Part shown: one piece after another, positions 34,735 to 44,183 of the stretch | Numbering within the stretch: position 1 is the stretch's first letter | Layout: each line of letters opens with the position of its first letter | From: an uncultured Eubacterium sp. | Lineage (GTDB): Bacteria > Bacillota > Clostridia > Lachnospirales > Lachnospiraceae | Assembly (NCBI GenBank): GCA_910589595.1 | Contig: CAJUTM010000011.1 | Location: 1 to 64,000 of the forward strand | Reading direction: 5' to 3' | DNA length: 64,000 bases | Program-made: the position numbers and the translations under genes | Notes under the pieces: model-generated | What the model was told of the DNA's origin: nothing | The model's database searches: none | The model's input: the letters and a program-made list of their open reading frames with translations, nothing else

Positions 34735-36264
34735 TTAGAACAACTTCAACTTCTTTCCCTTTAAGAAAAATTTGATACATTCTTTTGTCGTTTTAAAATC
34801 CGTCGCCATGTGAACAATAAGTACAACAAAACCCGTTATAATGCTGGCAAACACGGCATACAAAATCCACATAAGCCACGTGTTTATCATATACTTTCCA
34901 AAAAGCAGATGATAGATGGCAACACTTATCAATATACAACTTAAAACACGAATTATACGCGCAATTGTTTTCTTACAACTAAGGAATAAAATATGCTTAT
35001 GTGAATAATAAACAATATCTGCCGTCCGATAGGAAAATGAACATACCGTTCCAATCAGAAGTCCGTACATACCAAGTGGTTTTACGAGAATGAGCGAGAC
35101 ACTGAGATTGATTACTGCCTCCAAAACCGCCCGCCACTGTGTCTCCTTAAAATGCCCCGCCGCATTAATCATTGTCGTAGAAGGAACTTTCATATTATTG
35201 GCAAATCCGATGAGTACAAACAAAACTGCAAGCTTCACATCAACATATGGAATACTCACCTGCTCTCTCGTATAGACGCTTACAAACGGAAGAATCATGG
35301 AAGCTGTTACGCCATAGACAAAGGAAACAATCACATAATATCCAAATTCATACAAATCAAAGGCGCGAAGCATTGATTTTCTCTTATCCTCGTGTAAAAG
35401 CTGACCAAAACTGGCTACTGTTCCATTTGAAAAGATGTTGGCAATCAGATTATAGAGATGTCCAAAAACGAGATTGTAAACGGAATAAATGCTCACCTCA
35501 ATCAGGCTTCCGAAAATCGTAAGGAGAGTTACATCCGTATTATACACAACCATACCTGCCAATTGATGTATCATAGCCGACCAGCGCTTGGAAAGGGCAG
35601 AGTAATCCGGCTTAATTTTGCTGTCCAGTTGAGGAAATACCTTTTTGCAATAATAGGACAATACTACGGTTCTGGCAAGAACAAGAACCGCCGGAATCCC
35701 CATAACCAATACAATACTGCAGCCGGTCTTAATGAGAAAGACCTGAACGGCAATGCGAAAGAAGTACGCAACCGTGTCCACCATTGAGACAACAAATAAA
35801 CGCTGGTCTGCCTGTAATAGAGCCCGATATTTACTGTACACAAAACAGTCTAAGGTGTTAGTCGCACCAATGGCAATCATCAAAGAAATAACAAGATAAT
35901 CCGGTATCTGATTGGATATGACAAAAGGCAAAACAACTGCGCATAATATGACTGCCACGGTATATAAAAATCCTGACTTCACATAAAAACGGTTAATGGC
36001 ATTGAGAACCTCGCTAATCCGCTGATTATCCTTTCTAGCTAACGGTGCATAGAGCGCCTGCACCGCTGCTGGCGCCAATCCGGCATTAATCAGGGCAATA
36101 TAACTCATAATACTATTTACCGTTGATGTATATCCGTGTAATTCTGCCCCATATGTATTTAACAACATATGGGGCAGAATGAATCCAAATAAGGCTGTCA
36201 CTAATTGATAGGCAGCCGTAAATATCATGTTAAGAAATGTAGCTTTTTTCCTACTCAGTACCAT
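34735..36264 (-). CDS. Polysaccharide flippase (Wzx / MATE-like)
   Basis: A 509-residue membrane protein with about 14 helices, of the oligosaccharidyl-lipid flippase superfamily. It would move undecaprenyl-linked repeat units across the membrane. The N-terminal FLNMIFTAAYQLVTALFGFI and YGAELHGYTSTVNSIMSYIA match Wzx proteins of Firmicute capsule loci. It overlaps the preceding GT4 gene by 14 bases. Confidence 0.9.
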   Translation of the reverse strand: MVLSRKKATFLNMIFTAAYQLVTALFGFILPHMLLNTYGAELHGYTSTVNSIMSYIALINAGLAPAAVQALYAPLARKDNQRISEVLNAINRFYVKSGFLYTVAVILCAVVLPFVISNQIPDYLVISLMIAIGATNTLDCFVYSKYRALLQADQRLFVVSMVDTVAYFFRIAVQVFLIKTGCSIVLVMGIPAVLVLARTVVLSYYCKKVFPQLDSKIKPDYSALSKRWSAMIHQLAGMVVYNTDVTLLTIFGSLIEVSIYSVYNLVFGHLYNLIANIFSNGTVASFGQLLHEDKRKSMLRAFDLYEFGYYVIVSFVYGVTASMILPFVSVYTREQVSIPYVDVKLAVLFVLIGFANNMKVPSTTMINAAGHFKETQWRAVLEAVINLSVSLILVKPLGMYGLLIGTVCSFSYRTADIVYYSHKHILFLSCKKTIARIIRVLSCILISVAIYHLLFGKYMINTWLMWILYAVFASIITGFVVLIVHMATDFKTTKECIKFFLKGKKLKLF

Positions 36265-37441
36265 ACACTACTCGCTCCAATATACGAATAAACTCTTCCA
36301 GAATTACATCCAAACGAAAATCATCTGCCCTGCGAACCGCTTCCTCCGACAGTTGTTTCCACGTTTCTTTATCATTGAGAATCCGAATGACGCCATCTGC
36401 ATATCCATCCACATCTCCCTGTTCAAACAAGTAACCATTCACTGAGTCCTGTATTATCTCATCGGGGCCATACGCATGAAATGCAACAACCGGAATACCG
36501 TGTGCCATAGCCTCCGTAATTACCAAACCAAAACCCTCGTATCTTGATGTTACCAATAAAAGGGAACTCTGCTCATAATACTTCTGTACCTGATTCGTCT
36601 GCCCACGCAGTACTATATTTTTTTCGAGGTGTTCCTGCCCGATAAGCGCCAAAAGCTTATCTTTATCCGCCCCATCTCCAACAATGTTTAACTTAACATC
36701 AGGGAAAACAGAACATACTCTTTTCATAATGGGAACTAACAAATCGATTCCTTTCACTTCCATATTCAGCCGCCCCACAAACAATAACTGCTTATTACCT
36801 GATACCGACTTTTCAACAACCGGAATCGTAAGCGGATTATAAAATACAACCGGATTGCTTTTTAACGTCCTGACCCTTTCCATAAATACTTCTCTATCCT
36901 TATCCGTAAGAACAAGCAGTTCGTTCATAAAAGAAGCATACTTTTCAAAAAGCAAAAGCATTCCATAAGTATCGTGTTCCGGCATATTAAAATACCCCTC
37001 AAATGTACTGTGCAGCCATGCCACACAGGGAATGTGGAGCTGTTTTGCTACTTTGGAAGCCAATATTGCATAATAGGCGCCCGCTCCTACTACACAGTCA
37101 GCTTTTTCCTCTTCAAGGATTTCTCCATATTTTTCTATCATCTGTTTGGGAAAATACTGTTCATCAATAAAGTCAGTAAACTGTTTTTTCTGAAAAAAAG
37201 CGGTCATTTTATTTATCTTTCGCAGCACGCGAAAAGGAAAGGAAATTTCTCTTAATCCTCTGGAGTTATATAGTTTAATTTTCTCACTGACAGGATAAAG
37301 CTGTTCGCAATCTTCTGTTATCGGAGAAATAATACATACTTCATAAGCAGGATTTTTCACCAACTCGTTAAGCAGCGTCGTCACTACTCTTTGTAGTCCA
37401 CCTAAAGTCTGAATCTCCTGCATCAAAACACAAATTTTCAC
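36251..37441 (-). CDS. Glycosyltransferase family 4 protein
   Basis: A 396-residue cytoplasmic GT-B enzyme. The N-terminal half has GGLQRVVTTLLNEL, and the nucleotide-sugar site in the C-terminal half has FVGRLNMEVKGIDLL, VTSRYEGFGLVITEAMAHG with the EX7E motif, and PDEIIQDSVNGYL. It adds one sugar to the lipid-linked repeat unit. Donor and linkage cannot be predicted. It overlaps wzy by four bases. Confidence 0.88.
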   Translation of the reverse strand: MKICVLMQEIQTLGGLQRVVTTLLNELVKNPAYEVCIISPITEDCEQLYPVSEKIKLYNSRGLREISFPFRVLRKINKMTAFFQKKQFTDFIDEQYFPKQMIEKYGEILEEEKADCVVGAGAYYAILASKVAKQLHIPCVAWLHSTFEGYFNMPEHDTYGMLLLFEKYASFMNELLVLTDKDREVFMERVRTLKSNPVVFYNPLTIPVVEKSVSGNKQLLFVGRLNMEVKGIDLLVPIMKRVCSVFPDVKLNIVGDGADKDKLLALIGQEHLEKNIVLRGQTNQVQKYYEQSSLLLVTSRYEGFGLVITEAMAHGIPVVAFHAYGPDEIIQDSVNGYLFEQGDVDGYADGVIRILNDKETWKQLSEEAVRRADDFRLDVILEEFIRILERVVYGTE

Positions 37442-38658
37442 TGCTCCATAACTCCCTTTGAATTTCTAGCCATATTCACAAGAAAAATCACCGTTGCACA
37501 GTATAGCATCATATGGTCTCTCTGCAAAGCAAGTCCATTATAAGTATTTACAAAAACAGCAATTATGCCAAACCCAAACAGCCACTCCTTTTTGACTTTA
37601 TACTGCAGCAGTTTGATAGCTGGATTAACAAAAACTACAAATGTCAGCGATAAAGCAACCGCAATACCAAATTGGTATGCCCATCGAAGTACCGGATATT
37701 CAAGGGCCGCGACCATTTCCCAACTATAGTCAATATTCTGCCCCGAAAACCAGTCAAAAGTAAGTTCTCCTCTGGATAGCAGCGCAGTCAGGGCAGTATT
37801 TCGGGTCGTTGTAATGTCACCACTTTTAATTCCTATGCGCAGCCGTTCAATAACCAAATCAAACAGCCCCAACCAATATAATAAAAGAATACCTAACAGT
37901 GCAAACGGCACTATTTTCTGGCCCTGCCAGTTCGCGTGAAACAAAATAACAGTAGCCAGAATAAGAACTATACCCGCCTTACTTCCCGTCAACGCAATAC
38001 CAAGCAGAGAGATTAATACCGGATAAATCTTTTCTCTCTTCTGCAAATATTTTGTCGTATATAAATAGTATGTCACATAATAAATGAGAAATAACTCACA
38101 AGAGAGAAGTGGATGTCCCATATAGGAAACCATACGCCCGGCCTGTACACTGTTATATAGCGATGTAATCTGATAAAGATTAGTAAAAAACAGCGACACA
38201 TAGTTATCAAAAAGAATGTCGCAGAACGAACAGACAATCATAAATATAGCCGAACCGTGCAGAAATACCATCCATACCTTTGCAAACCCTTTAAAAATAG
38301 CACTATCCTTAAACTCAAGATTACTAAACAGTGCAGGAAAAACAATCATGACAAAATAGGCCAGACAACTTTCGTAGTCCTTCCGTTTCGCCGTTAAAAT
38401 AACAAAAGTAATTAGCAGCAGTATAATCGACAGCACACACCATTTTTGCAGCCATTTATTTGTTTTAATTGCCGGAATACAAGCCGGTTTCTTAATGTTA
38501 TTCAAATATATACAACAAAGTGCTGCCAGCGCAATAAAGTTAATTTCCATATAAGGGCTGTCACTGATTGCCCCGCGCAATGAAGATGGCAGAATAAACA
38601 AGCCGACACATAAAAAGAAAACCGGTAATTGAAATTTATTAAATCGTATTTTCACCAA
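37438..38658 (-). CDS. O-antigen/capsule polymerase (Wzy-like)
   Basis: A 406-residue membrane protein with about 11-12 helices and a large periplasm-type loop around residues 270-310, as in Wzy polymerases and WaaL ligases. Sequence conservation is low, as usual for Wzy. GSKAGIVLILATVILF is the recognisable SKxG-type motif. The context between GT4 genes and the flippase makes Wzy the most likely role. Confidence 0.8.
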   Translation of the reverse strand: MVKIRFNKFQLPVFFLCVGLFILPSSLRGAISDSPYMEINFIALAALCCIYLNNIKKPACIPAIKTNKWLQKWCVLSIILLLITFVILTAKRKDYESCLAYFVMIVFPALFSNLEFKDSAIFKGFAKVWMVFLHGSAIFMIVCSFCDILFDNYVSLFFTNLYQITSLYNSVQAGRMVSYMGHPLLSCELFLIYYVTYYLYTTKYLQKREKIYPVLISLLGIALTGSKAGIVLILATVILFHANWQGQKIVPFALLGILLLYWLGLFDLVIERLRIGIKSGDITTTRNTALTALLSRGELTFDWFSGQNIDYSWEMVAALEYPVLRWAYQFGIAVALSLTFVVFVNPAIKLLQYKVKKEWLFGFGIIAVFVNTYNGLALQRDHMMLYCATVIFLVNMARNSKGVMEQ

Positions 38659-38661
38659 ACA

Positions 38662-39726
38662 TCACTCTCCTATCACTTGTATCCATTCTTCTGTAATTTT
38701 TCGTGCATTTAATGTCTCCCGTATTGCGACCGCCTCTCTGGAAATAGAAGCCGCCGTCTGCGGATGATTTATCAATTCCCTCATTTTCATGTACATGGCG
38801 TTGGCGTCGCCAACCGGCACAAGCATTCCGTTCACACCATCTCTGATAACCATCGCCGCTCCTCCGCATGGACAGTCCGTAACGACAGACGGCAGTCCAA
38901 TGGCCATTGCTTCTAACATGGAATTTGATAATCCCTCATAATCCGAAGACAAAACAAACATAGACGCTTTTAACACTTTCTCATGTATGTTATCCACAAA
39001 TGGGTATACGCTCACACAATCATCCAGCCGCAGCGAATGAACATACTCCACAATGCTGTCTCTTTCCTGTCCGTCTCCATAAATTTCAAAACTATAATCC
39101 GGATATTCTTTAAGAAGTTTTGCAAATGCATCTAATGCCATTGGGATATTCTTCTGTTTTTCCAGTCTTGCAAAACAGACAATCCTCTTTTCCCGCACCC
39201 CCGTATAAGGCTGTGGCAATTTTTCCGGATTCAGCGGATTCATGATAACCACTGACTTTTTTCGGATATCGGCAGGAAAATAATTTTTAGCGTCCTCTGT
39301 CTGGCAGACAAGACAATCCAGTTTCCGGTAAAGCTGTCTTCTCATCCAGTGAAGAACACGCCGGTCTTCAATCTGTGCCGGATCGTTTCTCTCGGAGCCG
39401 ATGATTCTCGCATGCAAGCCAGTTCCCGCCACGACAGAATACATCGTATTATAATGCGAAAAGGCAATTACGGTATCAATCTGATGTGTTTTAATTGCCT
39501 TACGCACCGTCCAGATTCGTAACATTTTTTCTTTTATGCCATGAGCATACTTATCCGGTTTCAGAATCTGAATCTGCGGATGAACCTCATATACCTGTTC
39601 TCTGTCAGTTAAGACCAGTACATATACGGTGTACCCTTTTTTCACAAGCGTATCCGATAAGATAGATACAACCCGCTCTGCACCGCCATTCGAGAGCGCC
39701 AGACACACAAACATAATTTTTTTCAT
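38662..39726 (-). CDS. Glycosyltransferase family 4 protein
   Basis: A 354-residue GT-B enzyme: NGGAERVVSILSDTLVKKG at the N-terminus, FARLEKQKNIPMALDAF, SSDYEGLSNSMLEAMAIG (EX7E) and IRDGVNGMLVP. Start ATG at 39726 has GGAG eight bases upstream; an in-frame GTG at 39744 is less likely. It lies three bases from wzy and is probably translated with it. Confidence 0.88.
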   Translation of the reverse strand: MKKIMFVCLALSNGGAERVVSILSDTLVKKGYTVYVLVLTDREQVYEVHPQIQILKPDKYAHGIKEKMLRIWTVRKAIKTHQIDTVIAFSHYNTMYSVVAGTGLHARIIGSERNDPAQIEDRRVLHWMRRQLYRKLDCLVCQTEDAKNYFPADIRKKSVVIMNPLNPEKLPQPYTGVREKRIVCFARLEKQKNIPMALDAFAKLLKEYPDYSFEIYGDGQERDSIVEYVHSLRLDDCVSVYPFVDNIHEKVLKASMFVLSSDYEGLSNSMLEAMAIGLPSVVTDCPCGGAAMVIRDGVNGMLVPVGDANAMYMKMRELINHPQTAASISREAVAIRETLNARKITEEWIQVIGE

Positions 39727-39765
39727 CCATTCAGCTCCTTCCACAGACGCCGCTCTGACTCACCA

Positions 39766-40419
39766 CTATAGGGAGTTGATGAGCGCCGTCACATCAAGTT
39801 TCCTGCTCTTTCCAAACGGCTCATAAGAAGCCATGACAAAATCACTCTTTACCATCTGTCGCAGTTTCACGTAATCTGTGCGCGAATAACCTGACCATGA
39901 TTTACATGTTAAAAAGAGTTTATTCTTATAGGGCAGCTTCATAAAACAATCCAACTCCCTTTCGGTACATCCGTTCTGGTCATTGAACTTAATCAGCATT
40001 TTATCCCAATTTATACGCTGACACCGCCTTTTCCATTTCGATAAAGCTTCCTCTTCACTATGGTAATGCAAAAAGAATATTTCAACGTCTTTAATCTTTC
40101 CGATAGGATACGAGCCAAAGCTTTCACTCTGCTCAAACTCTTCTTTCCATTTTGATTCTTCCGGACGGATAAAAGTAAGGTCGGCAGACAAATACTCTTT
40201 CAAATCCGAGACAAACAATATATAATCGCTGGCCATAAAAAATAATCCCACTGTCGGCAATTGTTTGGGAAGGTTATAACTCTCATAAACCATTCCGCCC
40301 CAGCAATTATTGGAAATAATTGTAAAATCCGTATTCTCTAATCCCTTTCGGCGAATGTCCGCAAAAAGATTTCTTCTGACTTTTAACACCTTTAACCGGA
40401 GTCCCTCATATGTCGGCAT
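39766..40419 (-). CDS. DUF1919 exopolysaccharide-biosynthesis protein
   Basis: A 217-residue protein of the DUF1919 family, recognised by FTIISNNCWGGMVYESY, PTVGLFF and PVGLxxxx-like SYPIGKIKDVEIFFLHY. DUF1919 proteins occur in capsule and exopolysaccharide loci and are thought to be glycosyltransferase-like or to handle phospho-sugar transfer; the reaction is unknown. There is no membrane segment. It is sandwiched between GT4 genes. Confidence 0.85.
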   Translation of the reverse strand: MPTYEGLRLKVLKVRRNLFADIRRKGLENTDFTIISNNCWGGMVYESYNLPKQLPTVGLFFMASDYILFVSDLKEYLSADLTFIRPEESKWKEEFEQSESFGSYPIGKIKDVEIFFLHYHSEEEALSKWKRRCQRINWDKMLIKFNDQNGCTERELDCFMKLPYKNKLFLTCKSWSGYSRTDYVKLRQMVKSDFVMASYEPFGKSRKLDVTALINSL

Positions 40420-40437
40420 GCGTTTTCCCTCTTACTA

Positions 40438-41532
40438 TCATTTATTGTAATATTCAAAATATAATTCTCGCATTCGGTTTGCATTTTTGTCAATGTCATA
40501 ACCTTTATCCGCAATCATTTTCTGCCACCTCTCGCATACGGCCTGTCTGTTATCGCTGTCGGATTTGTCGTCTGCTTTTTTTATTTGCATTGCCCAGTCT
40601 TTGGGATTATCGATTGGAATATATGTTATACTGTCTGTCAAATCCGCTTCTTTTGTCACTCTGTCAGAGACAATACATGGCAGCCCTGCGGCCTGCGCCT
40701 CAATCAAAACAACCGGAAGTCCCTCGTGTAACGAGGGAAGTACAAACAAGTCCATCGCCTGCAGATAGTGTTGAACCACTGTTGTCTTTCCGGCAAATAT
40801 AACATTATCTTCAATTTGCAGCACCCTTGCTTTCTCTTTCATCTCTGCAAACAGATTTCCGTCGCTGACAAGCAGCAGTAAGTAATTTTCATCCATTTTC
40901 AGCAATTCGGCAAGGGCATCCAGCAAAAACGTATGATTTTTCTGTTCAATAAAATTTCCTATATGCCCGATTACCGTCCGCCTGCCGGCAGCCAGTTTCT
41001 CTCTGTACTTACTTCGTACCTCTTCATCATAGTGATATTTCTTGAGATTAATCCCATTTCTTATAATTTCAAACGGTTTGTTATGAAACATCCATTTTCC
41101 AGCGTCTTTTCCGCACGCAAATCCATGCGTGTAAAGCAATGAAAAAAACGGATACAGTATTTTATTCATCAACGGGTGTAACGTCGATGTATTGTGGGAA
41201 TGCGCAATCCGAATCCGGACTCCTGCAAGCTGGCAAGCCAGAATTTCAACAACCATATTAGCGCTGTTCCCGTGAATGTGAGCTATATCATAATGGCCTG
41301 CTCTGGCAAGGCGAACTAACCCCAAAAAATAGGACATAAGTTTTGATTTATGAAGCACATGGCAGATTATGTCGTTTTGTTCAAATAGTTCTGCATACTC
41401 CGGAGTCGGTTCGTCAATTGCCACAAACTCTATTTGCAAATCGGATGAATTCATTGCTTGGAAGTAGCTCATAATAACTGCTGAAATACCATTTAATTTA
41501 AAGCGCACCGTGTTAATTACTAATACTTTCAT
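40438..41532 (-). CDS. Glycosyltransferase family 4 protein (EpsF-like)
   Basis: A 364-residue GT-B enzyme close to Bacillus EpsF-type proteins: RFKLNGISAVIMSYFQAM, HIHGNSANMVVEILA, RIAHSHNTS, GHIGNFIEQKNHTFLLDAL and PSLHEGLPVVLIEAQAAG (EX7E). It overlaps the SDR gene by four bases. It adds a sugar to the repeat unit on the cytoplasmic face; the donor is unknown. Confidence 0.9.
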   Translation of the reverse strand: MKVLVINTVRFKLNGISAVIMSYFQAMNSSDLQIEFVAIDEPTPEYAELFEQNDIICHVLHKSKLMSYFLGLVRLARAGHYDIAHIHGNSANMVVEILACQLAGVRIRIAHSHNTSTLHPLMNKILYPFFSLLYTHGFACGKDAGKWMFHNKPFEIIRNGINLKKYHYDEEVRSKYREKLAAGRRTVIGHIGNFIEQKNHTFLLDALAELLKMDENYLLLLVSDGNLFAEMKEKARVLQIEDNVIFAGKTTVVQHYLQAMDLFVLPSLHEGLPVVLIEAQAAGLPCIVSDRVTKEADLTDSITYIPIDNPKDWAMQIKKADDKSDSDNRQAVCERWQKMIADKGYDIDKNANRMRELYFEYYNK

Positions 41533-42392
41533 TCATTGCTCCTATCCCAAAAAGCTTTTAAATGATTGCCGGCATTGCAATGAATAATCTCTCCGGAAAT
41601 GCATTTAGCAGCGTCGCTGATTAAAAAACAGGCAACTTCTGAAATCTCCTCTGGTAAAAAAGTGCGTCCGGAAGCACAATCACGCGATAGATTCCCATCC
41701 GATGTATCTGCATACTCTTTTACCATATCAGTAAGGGTAACTCCGGGGGCAATTGCATTGACACGTATTCCACTCTTATATACCCTCCTTGAAAATGCAC
41801 CTACCAAACTATTTAATGCTGATTTCGTCAGACCATAAGGAATATCATAACATTGATTTCCTGTCTCAGATGTTATATATAAAAGATTTCCTTCTGGATT
41901 GTCCTCTTTTAACTTCATTTCAAGAAATCCCCTGCCAAGAAAATAACCGCCTCGAAAATTAGTGTTAAATTGTTTGTCAAATCCTTTCACTGTTACATTT
42001 GAAAAATGATTTTCATGCAAAGATACTCCCGCATTACTAACAAGACAATCAATCGTACCATTCAAAGCATTTCTTGACGATTCCAGAAAATCAGAAATCT
42101 GTTCAACCTCACAGACATCAAATACAACCGGCCGACAGTTTATCCCAAGTTCAGAAGCAGCTTTTTCCAAACGATTCTGATTTCTTCCGCTTATAACAAC
42201 TTGCGCACCCTCTGATATAAATTTTTCAGCCATTGCATATCCAAGGCCACTTCCGCCGCCGGTAATTATAATTTTTTTATCTTTTAAAATGCCGCCATAT
42301 TGAATTTGCGCTATTTCCACTTTTGTAAATGTATCTGGCTGTGATGCTAATACAAATTTAGCAATTTTTCGTATGAAACGCTTGTATCCCAT
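41529..42392 (-). CDS. SDR family oxidoreductase in the polysaccharide locus
   Basis: A 287-residue classical SDR with an N-terminal extension of about 30 residues: nucleotide-binding TGGGSGLGYAMAEKF, NAGV, catalytic Tyr/Lys in YGLTKSALN, and a C-terminal loop with C-I-S-G-E-I-I-H-C-N-A-G. It lies 21 bases after the MenD-like gene. The pair may make an unusual sugar acid or a modified building block: the ThDP enzyme makes a carbon-carbon bond or decarboxylates, then the SDR reduces the product. That is inference. Confidence 0.82.
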   Translation of the reverse strand: MGYKRFIRKIAKFVLASQPDTFTKVEIAQIQYGGILKDKKIIITGGGSGLGYAMAEKFISEGAQVVISGRNQNRLEKAASELGINCRPVVFDVCEVEQISDFLESSRNALNGTIDCLVSNAGVSLHENHFSNVTVKGFDKQFNTNFRGGYFLGRGFLEMKLKEDNPEGNLLYITSETGNQCYDIPYGLTKSALNSLVGAFSRRVYKSGIRVNAIAPGVTLTDMVKEYADTSDGNLSRDCASGRTFLPEEISEVACFLISDAAKCISGEIIHCNAGNHLKAFWDRSNE

Positions 42393-42413
42393 TAAGAATC
42401 CTCCTAAATTACA

Positions 42414-44183
42414 CTACTTCTTCAACATACCGGCAATCTTCTGCGCCTTTTCCTGTCCAATCGTTTTCTTTATCAGCTCTTTACTTTTTCGGAGCGTTTC
42501 TGACTGAATATCTTTGGGCCGGCTCAAATCAAAGAAATCATAAATCGTCTCCGCGTCGGCTCTCATCTCCGTAAACACTTCGAGAAATACCGGACAATCA
42601 AGGTCTTCACGCATAAATTCTTTTAGCGTCTCCTGCATCGACGATTTATCACAGGCACTCAGATAGCGAAAATGGTTGGAAGTTACCCACCCCTCCGCCT
42701 TTGTCTTATGTCTGGCCGTCGTATGCCTGTCACTGGCTTCATTTTTCCACATACGATTAAAATAAAATTCCGAGCCGCCTTCATTATTAATGAGAAGGAC
42801 ATGTACATTATTGTTAATGTGACGCAGCCGCATGGCATTCATATCATAGAAAAACGCCAAATCACCAATCACCAGATAGGCCGGCTTATTTGTTGCCGCT
42901 GCCTGCCCGAGAAAGGAAGACAGACAACCATCAATACCGTGCGTACCAATGTTTGCATATACTTTAATATCCGGATTGAGACGAAAAAAATTCGTTATAC
43001 GGATACTGTCATTGATACTGAGGTGTAAAATAGATTCGGAAGGTATCTTTTCTACCACTTTCTTTATGGCATAAACGTGCGAATATGGAAAATCCGGATA
43101 GACTACCGAATCCACATATCCTTTCAAAGCATTATAATAGCTGCGGTTATTCACGGACGTCTCTCCGGCATATTCACAGCAATAACGGAAGAAATACTCC
43201 GGACTGCATTCAAAGATTGTCGTTATGCTTTTGTATAAATCCACTACCCGACCATCTTCCTGTACAAGCCAGTGCTCAAATTGGCCGGCAAATTTACGCA
43301 ATTGCTCTTTTATCCCACTGAAAATATTGCCGCCATAAGAAATTACAATTTCCGGCAGAAATTCCTTTACTTTCTTTGGTATGGCATAGCGGGCATCCAT
43401 ACAAATATTAAGATTAAGCCCCTCCTGCAATTCCACATTTGACATATATTCCACGGAAACCGCGGCGTTGAAACGGGCAAAAAAGGCAGTCAGATTTTCT
43501 TTCATTTTCTGACTGATAAAACTGCTTTGTCCGCATGTAACAAGAATCCTCTGCGCCTTTTTCAGTTTCTCTATTTTTTCATCCCACACATCACCGGAAG
43601 TCTCTAACTCCAGTCTGTCAATCTTTGTTACTTCCGGCAATTTTTTTATATTGAAAGAATTATTGTATGCTTTCATGGGAACATTAATATGCACCGGTCC
43701 GGTGCCATGATGGTTCAGTTCAAGAAGAGCCTCATTAATCAGCCGTTTACAGTAAATTTCATCATCCTGATTGTGAATAATCGGCAGATTAACAGATTTT
43801 CTAACGTGCCGGTCGTACATACCCACTTGGTCAATCATCTGGTCTTCCCACTGTCCGAGCATGGCGGGATTGCGGTCACTCGTGAGCACGACCAGAGGAA
43901 CCCCCTGATAAAAGGCTTCCGCAACAGCCGGCCAGTAATTACACGTGGCAGTAGACGATGTACAGGAAATAACGACCGGTTCCTGTAATTCCTGCGCCAG
44001 TCCCAGCGCGAAATAGCCCGCGCTCCGCTCATCGACAACTGAATAACAGTGAAAATCCGAATCCTCTTCAATCGAGTGGACAAACGGTACATTACGGCTT
44101 CCCGCAGAAAGTACGCAATGACGGATACCATATTTTTTTAACAGAGCAATAATAAACTGATAAACCTTCAATTCCGTGTACAT
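42414..44183 (-). CDS. MenD-like thiamine-diphosphate enzyme
   Basis: A 589-residue ThDP enzyme closest in layout to MenD (SEPHCHC synthase): the pyrimidine domain has HCVLSAGSRNVPFVH, DERSAGYFALGLAQ and CTSSTATCNYWPAVAEAFY; the ThDP-binding motif near residue 450 is IGDLAFFYDMNAMR. No other menaquinone gene is present, and the gene sits between an SDR and a pyruvyl transferase gene in the capsule locus. It therefore probably acts on a capsule precursor with a 2-oxo acid. It could also be a phosphonopyruvate- or acetolactate-type enzyme. Confidence 0.8.
   Translation of the reverse strand: MYTELKVYQFIIALLKKYGIRHCVLSAGSRNVPFVHSIEEDSDFHCYSVVDERSAGYFALGLAQELQEPVVISCTSSTATCNYWPAVAEAFYQGVPLVVLTSDRNPAMLGQWEDQMIDQVGMYDRHVRKSVNLPIIHNQDDEIYCKRLINEALLELNHHGTGPVHINVPMKAYNNSFNIKKLPEVTKIDRLELETSGDVWDEKIEKLKKAQRILVTCGQSSFISQKMKENLTAFFARFNAAVSVEYMSNVELQEGLNLNICMDARYAIPKKVKEFLPEIVISYGGNIFSGIKEQLRKFAGQFEHWLVQEDGRVVDLYKSITTIFECSPEYFFRYCCEYAGETSVNNRSYYNALKGYVDSVVYPDFPYSHVYAIKKVVEKIPSESILHLSINDSIRITNFFRLNPDIKVYANIGTHGIDGCLSSFLGQAAATNKPAYLVIGDLAFFYDMNAMRLRHINNNVHVLLINNEGGSEFYFNRMWKNEASDRHTTARHKTKAEGWVTSNHFRYLSACDKSSMQETLKEFMREDLDCPVFLEVFTEMRADAETIYDFFDLSRPKDIQSETLRKSKELIKKTIGQEKAQKIAGMLKK

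Noticed and set aside
42414..44183. Menaquinone biosynthesis gene menD
   Set aside because: No other men genes are present, and the gene is embedded in and overlaps polysaccharide genes; only the family is kept.
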